DNA of 64,000 bases from Mytilus edulis. Lineage: Eukaryota; Mollusca; Bivalvia; Mytilida; Mytilidae. The notes under the pieces are model-generated. The model made no database searches. It saw only the letters and a program-made list of their open reading frames with translations, and was not told the DNA's origin. Each line of letters begins with the position of its first letter. Position 1 is the stretch's first letter. This document shows positions 22,507 through 33,053 of this stretch, piece after piece. The stretch lies in NCBI RefSeq assembly GCF_963676685.1, contig NC_092346.1:31819133-31883132 (forward strand), written 5' to 3'. Made by a program: the position numbers and the translations under genes.

Positions 22507-22642
22507 GTTAGAAATAAACTAGATAGAAGAAAATATGCTATTAAAAGAATACCATTGAATCCTAAAAGTAAATACTTCAACAAGAAAATCACCAGGGAGG
22601 TCAAATTACTGTCTCGTCTTAATCATCAAAAAATGTTGTCAG
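22507..22642 (+). CDS. EIF2AK4: GCN2 copy 1, exon h (kinase Lys and helix C), frameshifted
   Basis: It encodes VRNKLDRRKYAIKRIPLNP with the ATP-binding Lys, then the helix C segment ITREVKLLSRLNHQ. After that the family motif NVVR is present only in another frame, because the A6 run at 22628-22633 has two bases more (or one fewer) than an uninterrupted frame needs. The exon end AG joins G of exon i to restore Arg-Tyr-Tyr-Asn in that second frame. Confidence 0.85.
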
Positions 22643-23188
22643 GTAACTATTTATGCCCTTTTTTTAGACTTGTGTTACTTATGTGGATTTATTTATTTTC
22701 ATGTGGAACAACTTTCATGGATTGATATAAACTTGCAGTTTCATGGTTTGCTTGATATTACATACATTCCTAATAGGAATTTTCTTTACAAAGTTTGCAA
22801 TTTGTTGAAAATTTTAATTTGTGGTTACCCTGAAATCAAGAATCCAGTAAAATCCATTGTTGAAAAAAATAATCATATTTCAAATTGAATTTTTCAATAT
22901 TTGTATACAGAATAAAGAAAAGTTGATTTAAAATTGTAATGACTTTAAATATATATAGATGTTGTCTGCAGTATGGCATAGATATCATATGATAAACATT
23001 AAACTGAAGACTCATTTAAATTTGCAGTGGGGTGTGATCTTCACTTCATGTAGAAGGTTTCACTGTAACTTTGAGAAGGATAACAGCAGTAAAATGACTT
23101 TTGTTTTTAATATCAAGTGTGTGTAGGAGTTTTGTTTAATGAATTAATAAAACATTTTAGTTTCAAACACTACCACTTTTTTCGATAG
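22643..23188. other. Intron, nothing notable
   Basis: The stretch is AT-rich intron sequence with no recognised repeat or gene. Confidence 0.5.
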
Positions 23189-23280
23189 GTATTATAATTC
23201 CTGGATTGAGACCAGTGAGGATAGAGCGCACAGTGACTCATCAACATCCTGCTCCACGACCACAGGTACTGGTACAACAG
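23189..23280 (+). CDS. EIF2AK4: GCN2 copy 1, exon i (YYNSWIE, kinase insert)
   Basis: YYNSWIETSEDRAHSDSST is the signature after beta-4 of GCN2, followed by the Ser/Thr-rich start of the kinase insert. Candidate donors are CACAG/GTACTG (23265) and ACAACAG/GTAAAA (23281); the second is stronger. The frame remains open to a TAG near 23420 if neither is used. No further kinase exon is found downstream. Confidence 0.8.
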
Positions 23281-25397
23281 GTAAAACTCAATCAACCAGC
23301 GACAGCAGTTCCTTAATGAAGAACAGTCTAAATTTTGAAATGATTATTGGAATACAAGAAGTTACAAGTGTCTCAATGGCTAGCTGGTGTCCATTTTCTC
23401 CTAGTGAAGCCGTGAAGTAGCCCATTTTATCATAACTAACAATGTAAGCTTAAATGTCTAAATCTGATTTGAGTTCTGACAGAACACATTAAAAGAAATT
23501 GGTATCAAATTGGGGATCCAAGTTTACGCTAAGGATTGCCATTGCTTTTTCATTGTTCTAAGGTGTCGTGTACCATGAATTAATTACATTATGTGTATGA
23601 CTCTATATAATTTATATCTAAATTACAGTTTAAAATTTTCTAAAGAAACCGAAGTAGATATTTTATATACGGTATAATTAGTTATCAAAAGTACCAGGAT
23701 TATAATTTAGTACGCTAGATGCGCGTTTCGTCTACATAAGACTCATCAGTGACGCTCAAATCGAAATATTGATAAAGCCAAACATGTACAAAGTTGAAGA
23801 GCATTGAGGATCCAAAATAAACAAGATATTTAGTAGGAGGGCATTTTTTTTTAATCGGTACTCGGAAAGCTTTTATTCTTTTCAAATTATATACAGTATA
23901 AAATAAACAAGATATTTAGGAGGGCAATTTTTTTTAAGTCAGTACTCAGAAAGCTTTTACTCATCTCAAATATCAAATAAAGTGGAAATTCATTAAGAAA
24001 ACAAAGACCTAGAAGATTATATTGGGAGTTTGGACAAGATAATATTTAGATTTAATCAGCTTCCTCAAATTCATTAAGGCATTCTCCTACAAGTGTTGAC
24101 TCTGAATCTGATTGTGTAAACACAAAATATTGACTTTGTTACAACCAGAAAGCAAGCAGTCTGTTTGCACATTAAGCAACGTTTAAATTGCCCTCTATGA
24201 TACAATTAATCTGGAATGCAACATGCATAAGTTCAAAAGGCAAACTTACACTGCTATTTGAGTAATTGCTTGATTTGTTTGATGTTATATGTATGGGTTA
24301 TTAAACGAAGAAGATTCAACTTGTATCTGTGTAAAAGTTTTGAAGATTTCAAATGGTTGTAGCTATTTAAGTAATTGGAGTATCTGTTTGAAGTCTTTGA
24401 TATCTATCACATACAAATGAGCAGAGAATCAACTTGGGTGTGAAAAACTTCAAATCAACTTGGAAAATTTCAAAACATTTTGTAAACATGTGAGAAAGGT
24501 TTTTCTTCATAGTTAGACAAGATAGATAAAAATTTGTTAGCGGTTGGAAAAAATGGGGAAGTGTAGGGACAATTTTTTTTTTTTAACAATTTTATGTTTT
24601 TGTTGAAAAAGTTTTGGAATTTTCATGTGTTTGTTGTCTATTTGTTTTGAAATTTTAAGAATTTAGCATAAAAGTTTGGTGATTATTGAAAGTAGAACCA
24701 TATGTGTAAATCAACCTTGCCTTATTACATATTAAAGTAACTAGTAGTGTTTGCTTTTGTATACAACATGTTACTTAGCAGTTTGTTCCCCATGAATTCT
24801 ATATTTACATCTGGGAATTGGAATAATTAGCAAAAATAAATAAAAATGAGAAGAATAATATCATTAGGGTTGTCTGCAGGGTGATGAGGAATTCAATGGC
24901 ATAGGAATCCGAAAGGCTCATCAACTTGTAACTTAATCTCATGAAAAACTTTTAATGGCTCTAAAGAAGTAATTTAGGGCAAAAGATGTTTTCACCAGCC
25001 TTCTCCTCTGATCCATTTTATTTCTCAACAAACATTTATCATGAATTAAATGTTTTTTTTGAATGGTTTAAAGACTTTTGTCAACAATTTGAAGATAAAC
25101 TTGAAATTTGGCTAAGTTTCGGTTGTAATTTAGAAGTAAATATCTGTACTGAGGTTGACAGGGGAGGTCAGAGGTCACCTTAGTAATGAGAATTTGTCCA
25201 AATCTTGGCAAATGATGATCTAGACTCTGGTTTTTGTGTGGCGCCTCACTTGTATATCAGTCATTAATCATTCCTTAGTGACAGTTTGTCCACAATTAGG
25301 CCAAAGTCAAATTATTTTGTTGATAATTAGAAAAGGCCAGTGCAAAAATAATATTGGTTAACTTAAAAAGTTAATTTTTTATTTTTTTTATTTTCAG
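23281..25397. other. Junction zone between truncated GCN2 and truncated MEIS
   Basis: No GCN2 C-lobe exon and no upstream MEIS exon lies here. 23686-23835 is an inverted hammerhead-type repeat and 23812-23975 holds two ~83-bp direct units. From about 24000 on the sequence looks single-copy and may be MEIS intron. The breakpoint probably lies in this zone. Confidence 0.55.
23712..23755 (-). ncRNA. Hammerhead-ribozyme-like motif, degenerate copy
   Basis: On the minus strand: GCGTCA, CTGATGA, a GTCT...AGAC stem, GAAA and an ATC at the cleavage position, then TAGCGT. The catalytic core is intact but stem III and one stem I pair are mismatched. It sits in a repeat that also carries CCTCAATGCTCTTCAAC, as at 38690. 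Confidence 0.55.
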
Positions 25398-25456
25398 GTT
25401 TATTAATGCAAGGCGAAGAATAGTGCAACCAATGATTGACCAATCAAATAGAGCAG
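25398..25456 (+). CDS. MEIS: MEIS homeodomain exon (helix 3 and C-terminal arm)
   Basis: A 59-nt exon (acceptor TTTATTTTCAG, donor GTAAGAAT) encoding FINARRRIVQPMIDQSNRA, the DNA-recognition helix of the TALE homeodomain, with the Trp codon split before it. This exact stretch is diagnostic for MEIS/homothorax, the PBX/HOX cofactor in the nucleus. The exons for the N-terminal PBX-binding domain and homeodomain helices 1-2 are not upstream in the window, so this copy lacks its 5' part here. Confidence 0.93.
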
Positions 25457-27026
25457 GTAAGAATATGAATATTTTTGTAATATTTGCCACTAGACACTTC
25501 AGGGGACAGCAATTAGTATATATTAATTCCCTTATACAAAAATTTGTTTGTTTTGCCAAATTTTATACTAATAACCTAAAAAAAATCAAATTTGAAAAAT
25601 TAATTTAAATTAAAACATAAAACTTTCCATGTCTTTTTTTAACTATGCAAATTTACACTCCTCCCCCTTTCTGATTTTAAACCTTCTGGTATGGAAATAC
25701 ATCAAGCATTTCAATTTCCATCCAAATGGCCATTTAATTGCCTAAGCTTTAAGGATTATAAATTATTGTGACTTGCAGAATGCCAACCTGACAATAGAAT
25801 ACGAACAAAAAAATAAACACAAAAATTATGATTTCCTTTTCTTAATTAAAATCTAATGTATATTGTTTAGTAGGTATAAAAATGACGGAAATGAAATGAA
25901 GACATTTGTCATTATAACCACATTACGATTGGTTTTTCTCTATAAAATTCATGACACGGTCATTTTGGCATGTTGCAAGTGAAACAATACACCATTGTAG
26001 TCTTACATAATATCAAACCTATAAACCCATCAACTGTCAAAAATATGCAAATAAGAGAAAAGTATTAACTAAATTTACTTCCTTCTGCATGTTCCAGTTG
26101 TATTTATTTAAAAACCTTAAAGATGTTATACATAATTCATAAAGCATTTAGTGCCTTCTAGTATAGTGCAAGTTGATGCCTTTTATTGAGGAACGAATTT
26201 TTTTATGTCGTAATAAAAATATTAATTTTTGTCGTCTTTGTTTCTGTGGAACTTCAACAATAAATTGCATAATAATTAGTAGATGAGTGTTTTTATAAAT
26301 ATATGCAAACTTGCTTTTTATTTTTCTTTCTATCATTTTCTCACTTGTACGCTGATGTATTTTTTATCTACAAGGCTATTTTCGCCCTCGGTATCCTGAT
26401 ATTTTAAAAAGCTATTTAACACAAAATTGGCATATATCATCAGCAATTTAGTTTTCATCTGCGGGTTGTTGTTAATTAGCTCTCTGTAAGCAGTCTAAAG
26501 GTAAAACTCTGAGATGAAACTTTTATCTTTGGTGGCATGGCTCTTATGCAAATTGCATTTCTTTTAAGCTTGTTATTCTTGACAGAATCTCACATCTCCT
26601 GAGGAGCGAAAATCTTTCCAATTGAAATTCCTCTTCCCTCATAACGAGGGTCTGTAAGTGGGTACTAAATGGTTTAAATGTGATCTAGATGTACCTTTAA
26701 GTGTTCCCTATCTGTTTTCAGTTTATACAAGGCCGTTCTTTGTTTCACATGCTGTTAGGAGTAAGATATTCTCTCAAAAAAAACTATGCATATAAGCACT
26801 ATTGTTCGGTAATAAAAGTGTTTTTTTTGTTAATAGCACTTTACGTTCAAAACAGTAATATTAATTTTGTCGAAATTTCAAATGTCGAAAAGTATTAATA
26901 CAATCGGTGAAGTTTCTAACCACAAATATTTGATCTGAATACAAAATAATTATACTGCATGTAAAAACAGATGTTTTATAAAGATGAATACTAAGACAAA
27001 CATAATCATTGTCTTAATCTTTTCAG
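25457..27026. other. MEIS intron, largely non-repetitive
   Basis: No repeat family from elsewhere in the window is recognised here. Several stretches of mixed composition (about 25680-25790 and 26440-26650) differ from the surrounding AT-rich sequence, but no feature can be named. Confidence 0.45.
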
Positions 27027-27109
27027 CACCAGGAGGTCATGGATATAGTCCAGAGAGTATGGGTTGGGATAGCCAGGCCATGGCACATATGAGTCCTCAC
27101 AGTAAATAG
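27027..27109 (+). CDS. MEIS: MEIS exon with alternative end: short-isoform stop or donor
   Basis: After TTAATCTTTTCAG the frame from the previous exon gives APGGHGYSPESMGWDSQAM and AHMSPHSK, then TAG at 27107-27109. A donor GTAAAT at 27102 lies inside the last codons; using it leaves phase 1, which fits the next exon exactly. Read-through thus makes a short C-terminus and splicing a long one, as in vertebrate MEIS isoforms. Confidence 0.85.
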
Positions 27110-27577
27110 TTTGAACACCCCTGTACATATTTTGTGTTCTGATAAATTGAAAGATCAGATTAAGATGAATCTGTTAATCTCAGATTAGGCTTAATGGTTC
27201 ATCAAAGGTTAAGTCAATTTGTTCACAGCTTAAGTGTAATTTGTTCACAATTTAAAAGTTAATGTGAAGCTTAATTGGTTCAAAGGATAAGCTCATAGAA
27301 AACAAACAATGTAAAAATTGTTAAAGCACATGAAATCTTTCTGAATTAATATTGAGATTGAATGTGAAGGAGATATTGGGTATATACAAATGAGACAGCT
27401 ACCTAATAACTTGTAGAAGAAAAAATAAGACATTTTTTGAAGTTCTGTGTCATATTGGGCTTAAATAAGCAAAGCAAAAGTATATAGCAATGCATACTTA
27501 TAAAAGTGACAATTTAAGTTTTGAAAGAATTAATTACATGATAAAAAATTTAATATTATTTTTTTTTTTAATTCCAG

Positions 27578-27918
27578 TGTTCCAAGGAAGACATGGTAGT
27601 GAAATGTATGATCAAATGAAGGGATATTCTCATATGGAAGGACAAAGATACGATATGCTTGGAGTTCAGGGTATGCATAGTAGTGACATGTTCGGAAGTA
27701 CTGCTGTCAGTGGCAGTAGTTCATACTCTCAGATGTCACAGTTACGACCACCAGTTCATTCGCAAGCAATGCTAATACCAGGGCATCCGCATCATATGAT
27801 GATGGGACACGGAGCCGACGGCATGAGTCCCATGTCAATGGGATCTGCTCAAAGTCCTCCATTACATGGCAGCTTGGACAGTATGGGTGCACACATTCAG
27901 GATATTCATGCTGGATAA
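27578..27918 (+). CDS. MEIS: MEIS last coding exon, long C-terminus
   Basis: The exon follows a long T-tract and ATTCCAG. It encodes a Met/His/Ser-rich activation region with MLIPGHPHHMMMGHG, SPMSMGSAQSPP and the C-terminal IQDIHAG, which matches the IPGHPHHP ... MDIHAQ end of vertebrate MEIS1/2 long isoforms. The stop is TAA at 27916-27918. Neighbours: the GCN2 fragment upstream on the same strand and a long 3'UTR downstream. Confidence 0.92.
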
Positions 27919-29285
27919 ATATCAGGAGTAAAAACTTTGTGCTTTAAAAAGAACAAGGACATTTGGCTTGGCCTGCGAACATAATTAAGCCAAGGAATAA
28001 AGCGTGACTTACAAGTATTTGTGGGTACGGTAGTTTAAAACTACGGCCTATTTTATTACAATCACGGTGATCTCTCAATCATTTAGCAGTCACACATTGT
28101 GTGGAATCTAATTCCTAACGGTTGCAGGCTAGCCAAGGGAAGTAACTGGTGTGCTAGTCAATCTAACAGAGTAAGGGAGTCGACAACTGACTGCAGTTTT
28201 AAAACTAGTCTTCACAACTTGTTATAATGGGATATGGGGAAAACTACGCAAAAGTATTATTAAAAAAAAAACTCAGTTCATGTTGACAATGAGTTGCCAA
28301 GTATTATATATGTATTTTGTTGTCTCTGGACAAGAAACACGTCTTGGTCACATATGTGCCGCATACCTCATGATGATCAAAATAAATGTACATTTGAATG
28401 GCCATGACTTTGTAAAGCATTCCACGTCAAAGTATGTTCTGTCAAACATCAACTCTTCAGTTGAAGGAATATGTTTTTGTGCCATGGAATATTTGAATTT
28501 TTTGTCACATGACATTGTTAAACCAATCAGAAGAGTTGCCCTGTAGTGGGGTGACCAATTAAATTAAAGCTTTAAGATTTACCTCATTATTATTCCTTTG
28601 TAATTATAGCCAGTTCCATTGTGTTGGAAGTGGACATTTTATTTAATGGTGCATGTTAAAAAAAGTATTTGGTGCAAATTATTTGTATAGTAAAGATGTT
28701 TGTTGAATGTATGTTTATATATGTTATTGTGTATGAAAGTGAAAAATCATTATTTGGAGAGTTTTTTCTTTGTGTGACATTTTTATACTTTCTGGCCAGG
28801 CTGTTTAGATCTACTTGCAGTTTAATTTGTAAATGTTTTGTTGTTTTTGTTGAAGTTTGTTTGAATTTTTTTTTTTAGATTGAACAAATTTTAAGCTTGC
28901 TATTTATTCGATCTGCCAGATTTTATTCTTTTGATAATTAACCAATTTGTTTTTGGTTTGTGATTTGTTACAGAATGATTTTTTTTTGTTTTTTTCTTTT
29001 ATCTAAAAACAAGTACTAAGTTATTTCTAAGTGCTGACCATTTATTTATGATGTTTTTAAAAAAATGTTAAAGTGCAGATTTTAAACTGGCATGTAATTA
29101 CTACATGTGTATTTAATTGTAAAGTAATATTAATGTCAGAGACTGCTGAAATCTTTCCTTTATCTTTTTGTACTGATTTTAACTAGAGAAAGACATATTT
29201 ATATGTATATCTGTAGCAATTATTTTAGATTGTTTCAAGATGTCCGATATTACATTTCTTAACTATACTTCTTTTATGATTCCCC

Positions 29286-29291
29286 AATAAA
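29286..29291 (+). terminator. Polyadenylation signal AATAAA, proximal candidate
   Basis: AATAAA within CCCCAATAAATATATA, about 1.37 kb after the MEIS stop. Confidence 0.4.
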
Positions 29292-29587
29292 TATATATTT
29301 ACATTTTTTATCATTTCAATGCCAGAATGAACAAAAAATAACTGAAAAAGATGTATCAAATTTTCAGAAAATCTTAGACAATCATGCACGAGGTTTACCA
29401 AAAATACACTGAAATTGATTATTGTCTGAATGTGTCTGACTATGAGGAAATGAAAGATTGCAATGATGTGTGTGGTGAAGTGTGGAGCTGAGCTTGATGC
29501 TTAGGGACTTGTGAAAAATTTTAGGGAATTTTAATACGAGATTGTCAAATATTTTGAGCAAAATTCCAGAGAAATAAAAATTGTTGT

Positions 29588-29593
29588 AATAAA
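29588..29593 (+). terminator. Polyadenylation signal AATAAA, distal candidate
   Basis: AATAAA followed after about ten bases by TTGTGTTTTATTATATTTG, a GU/U-rich downstream element. It is the best candidate for the MEIS mRNA end. Confidence 0.5.
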
Positions 29594-29789
29594 CTAATTG
29601 CTTGTGTTTTATTATATTTGTTTGTCCAATATGTACCTGTTATTAAATGAGGCTGACGATATCAAAGGGCCATCTATTCAAAACTTGTAAGTCAAAGGAA
29701 GGATTTGTATCTTACTATCAAATCGTTGGTGGAAGAAAAGCTGACAACAACATGGCAAAAAAAAAAAACAACAAGAAACAACTAGCTTA

Positions 29790-30080
29790 AATACAAACAT
29801 GTCAATAAAAAACTGGATAGAAAAATTAATTGGCCTTTAGTATCAAAATCATACTTGGTCAAAATACAAAAATGTCAACAAAAAAAATCATAGAAATATA
29901 CTTTGGCCTTTAGTATCAAAATCATACTTGATTGAAATACAAAAGTGTCAACAAAAAACTTCATAGAAAAATTCATTGGACTTTAGTATCAAAATCATAC
30001 TTTATTAAAATACAAAAATTCCAACAAAAAAACTTCATAGAAAAATACATTGCCCTTTAGTATCAAAAACACTTGGTTGA
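29790..30080. repeat. ~72-bp tandem repeat, four units
   Basis: Each unit has CTTTAGTATCAAAATCATAC followed by AAATACAAAAATGTCAAC. Divergence is moderate. Confidence 0.75.
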
Positions 30081-30274
30081 AATGAAAAGGAAAAAGAATT
30101 CATATCTCAAATTTTCCTTCAAAGATAAAATTTCAAATCATAAAAAAAAGAAGATTTGCACTTGTTGAAACTGAAGATTGAAGATTTAAAAGATGATAAA
30201 AATGATCAGTCAAATATTTGATTTTTCCATGATTCATATGGTACCAAAACTAGTTCAGATAAAACCTTCTGATT

Positions 30275-30390
30275 AGATATAAGAAGATGTGTTATGAGAC
30301 AAGTCTCCATCCAGGTCAAGGTCTTGAACAAGGAGCCCTGGCTCACACCATACAGCAAGCTATAAAGAGCCCCCAAAATAAAAAGTTCTA
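30275..30390. repeat. Degenerate AAGAAGATGTGG repeat
   Basis: ATAAGAAGATGTGTTATGAG, ACAAGTCTCCATCC and CTATAAAGAGCCCCCAAAAT relate it to the copy at 11880. Confidence 0.5.
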
Positions 30391-30404
30391 TTTGTATGAC
30401 CCAC

Positions 30405-30890
30405 CTAAGATAGTAGAGGGGCATCATGTTTTTTGATCTGTGTGTCTGCCCACCTACAATAGTAGAGGGGCATTATGTTCTGGTTTGTGTGTCTGTTCGA
30501 TTGTTCGTTTGTCTGTCCTGCTTCAGGTTAAAGTTTTTGGTCAAGGTAGTTTTGGATTAAGTTGAAGTCTAATCAACTTGAAACTTCGTATACCCTATGA
30601 TACGATCTTTCTAATTTTAATGCCAATTTTGATTTTTTGACCCAAATTTCACTATCCATTGAACATAGAAAATGATAGTGCAAGTTTCAGGTTAAAGTTT
30701 TTGGTCAAGGTAGTTTTTGATTAAATTGAAGTCCAATCAACTTGAAACTTAGTACACATGTTTCCTATGACTTGATCTTTCTAATTTTAATGCCAGATTA
30801 GATTTTTCACCCAAATTTCACAGTGCACTAAACATAGAAAATGATAATGCAAGTGGGGCATCGGTGTACTATGGCCACATTCTTGTTCTT
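30405..30890. repeat. GGGGCAT repeat family, tandem pair
   Basis: CACCTA..ATAGTAGAGGGGC occurs twice, then two units of CAGGTTAAAGTTTTTGGTC and CAACTTGAAACTT; it ends AAGTGGGGCATCGGTG. Same family as 860-1165. Confidence 0.65.
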
Positions 30891-31680
30891 CATGTCTTTT
30901 ATCATATAGATACATAAAGTACAACAATTGAGGGAAAGAAAATATGAAATAAAGTCTCCAATTTTTTTTCCCCTACTGATTTTCATAGTCCATTTTCAGG
31001 AATCTTTTGCCTGAAATGCATGACAAATTTATTAAGATCAATTTATATTTGTTTATTTCTTTAACAGTCATTCATAAATAAAGTATGTAAATTTATATAT
31101 TCAATTTTTTAGAATATGTTGACATGAATTCACCTTCATTTTTATTTTAACTAAGTTAGGTTTGATTTTTTTATAATGAACAATTATACGTTGAGAAACT
31201 AAGATAGAACAAGTATTGTGAAGGTTTTTTTTACTTGTTTGGTATCAGTTTTTGTTGATTTAATTTTCCCTTCTATTAACGAAAAATGAAATACATATTT
31301 TTATTGAGTCAAAAAGTGTTCATTTTACATCTACAACTTTAAAACATCACAAACCAACATTGATTACACATACCAAAAAATGTTACCAAAGAAGAAAAGC
31401 CTCTACCTAAAAAGCTCCCAACAACCATATGTTAAGTATATAACCTTTTATATAGGAGAATATCTGAAATACAACAAGATGAAGGAAAAAATAATATATA
31501 AATAGAAAAAGAACAAAACATCTTGATTTACCATTATAAATCAGGCACTTACTATCTAAGGAGGAATAATCAAGAACAAGATTGCAAATATCAAATATGA
31601 ATAGAAGATCAAAAGAGCATTTCCCAAAAACCAACTGACATCAAATGTAAAACTATTAAATAGGTAGTAACCTAGTGTTA
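30891..31680. other. Intergenic sequence, nothing seen
   Basis: AT-rich, with no recognised gene or repeat. Confidence 0.4.
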
Positions 31681-32779
31681 TCAGGTTGTCAGTATCAACT
31701 GTAGTGTTGTCAGTATCCACGATAATAATATTCGAGTTGTCAGTATCCACTGTAGTGTTATCAGAGTTGTCAGTATCACTGTAGTGTTATCAGAGTTGTC
31801 ATTATCCACTGTAATGTTATCAGAGTTGTCAGTACTATCCACTGTAATGTTATCAGAGTTGTCAGTATCCACTGTAGGGTAACCAGAGTTGTCATTATCC
31901 ACTGTAATGTTATCAGAGTTGTCAGTTTCCACTCTAATGTTATCAGAGTTGTAAGATTCCACTCTAATGTTATCAGAGTTGTCAGTATCCACTCTAATGT
32001 TATCAGAGTTGTCAGTATCCACTGTAATGTTATCAGAGTTGTCAGTATCCATGGTAGTGGTCTCAGAGTTGTCAATATCCACTCTAGTGTTATCCAAGTT
32101 GTCATTATCCATTGTAATGTTATCAGAGTTGTCAGTTTCCACTCTAATGTTATCAGAGTTGTAAAATTCCACTCTAATGTTATCAGAGTTGTCAGTATCC
32201 ACTGTAATGTTATCAGAGTTGTCAGTATCCATGGTAGTGGTCTCAGAGTTGTCAATATCCACTCTAGTGTTATCCAAGTTGTCATTATCCATTGTAATGT
32301 TATCAGAGTTGTCAGTTTCCACTCTAATGTTATCAGAGTTGTAAAATTCCACTCTAATGTTATCAGAGTTGTCAGTATCCACTGTAATGTTATCAGAGTT
32401 GTCAGTATCCATGGTAGTCGTCTCAGAGTTTTGAATATCTACTGAAGTGTTATCATGGTTGTCAGTATCCACTAAAGAGTTATCAGATTTGTCAGTATCA
32501 ACTATAGTGTTATTAGAAATGTAAGTATCAACTGTCGTGTAATCAAAGTTGTCAGTATCCAGTAATATATGTTATCAAAGTTGTCAGAATCCCCTGTAGA
32601 GTTATCAAATTTTTCAGAATCCACTTTAATGTTATCAAAGTTGTCAGAATCCACTGTAGTGTTATCAAAGTTGTCAGAATCCACTGTAATGTTATCAAAG
32701 TTGTCAGAATCCACTGTAGTGTTATCAAAGTTGTCAGAATCCACTTGTGTTATCATAGTTGTCAGCATCCACTGTTGTG
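31681..32779. repeat. 30-bp minisatellite, array 2, with 180-bp higher-order units
   Basis: Units of TTATCAGAGTTGTCAGTATC plus CACT(C/G)TAATG repeat without interruption. From 32041 to about 32400 the order of unit variants repeats every 180 bp (six units) almost exactly. Towards 32570-32760 a variant with ATCAAAGTTGTCAGAATCC takes over. Open frames of up to 263 codons on the minus strand and shorter ones on the plus strand are repeat artefacts. Confidence 0.93.
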
Positions 32780-32782
32780 TTA

Positions 32783-33050
32783 GGCAGCAACCATTTGATT
32801 TTCTGGGGGGGAGGGGGGCTATGGATTTTTTTTGGACAAAACAGTTTGTTTCCAATTTTTGAAGAAAAAAATAATTTGTTTTTGACCCTGAGAAAAAAAA
32901 ATGTTTATTTCCCCTCAGCTGCCACTAAATGTAATGCTAAGATTGAGAGAAAAAAATTGTTTCGACTTGCCAAAAAATTAGACTGTCAAAAATGTTTGTC
33001 CAGAAAAAAACATCCATAGCCCCCCCAAAAAAAATCAAATGGTTGCTGCC
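32783..33050. mobile_element. 268-bp inverted-repeat element inserted in the minisatellite, TTA flanks
   Basis: The ends GGCAGCAACCATTTGAT and ATCAAATGGTTGCTGCC are exact inverted repeats, extended by G-rich/C-rich and CTATGGA/TCCATAG segments to about 45 bp. TTA occurs on both sides (32780-32782 and 33051-33053). No frame encodes a transposase. Confidence 0.85.
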
Positions 33051-33053
33051 TTA

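Larger units (their letters stand above)
365..23280 (+). pseudogene. EIF2AK4: GCN2-like eIF2-alpha kinase, 3'-truncated copy (pseudokinase + kinase N-lobe)
   Basis: Nine exons together match the middle of GCN2, the kinase that senses uncharged tRNA and phosphorylates eIF2-alpha in the cytosol. Exons 1-6 encode the pseudokinase domain: VVHKYLK stands where HRDLK would be and IGDYS where DFG would be, so catalysis is not expected. Exons 7-9 begin the true kinase: GKGGFG glycine loop, YAIKRI with the ATP-binding lysine, REVKLL of helix C, YYNSWIE, then a Ser/Thr-rich kinase insert. Splice sites are GT..AG throughout. Nothing after 23.3 kb encodes the catalytic loop, DFG, or the HisRS-like and C-terminal domains; MEIS exons follow instead. 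An A6 run at 22628-22633 puts the frame out by two bases just before NVVRYYN, and the exon 6/7 phases do not match. I read it as a truncated duplicate, possibly non-functional; a mis-assembled part of one intact gene is the alternative. Upstream exons lie off the left edge. Confidence 0.65.
27919..29600 (+). other. Probable MEIS 3'UTR
   Basis: Non-repetitive T-rich sequence with several small chance frames follows the stop and ends near two polyadenylation signals. Length is inferred from the signals only. Confidence 0.5.

Noticed and set aside
23190..23322. Frame GLRPVRIERTVTHQHP at the last kinase exon
   Set aside because: It is the frame produced by the upstream shift. The conserved YYNSWIETSED is in the neighbouring frame.
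28280..28878. Two small plus-strand frames after MEIS
   Set aside because: They lie in the T-rich probable 3'UTR, with no splice context or recognisable domain.
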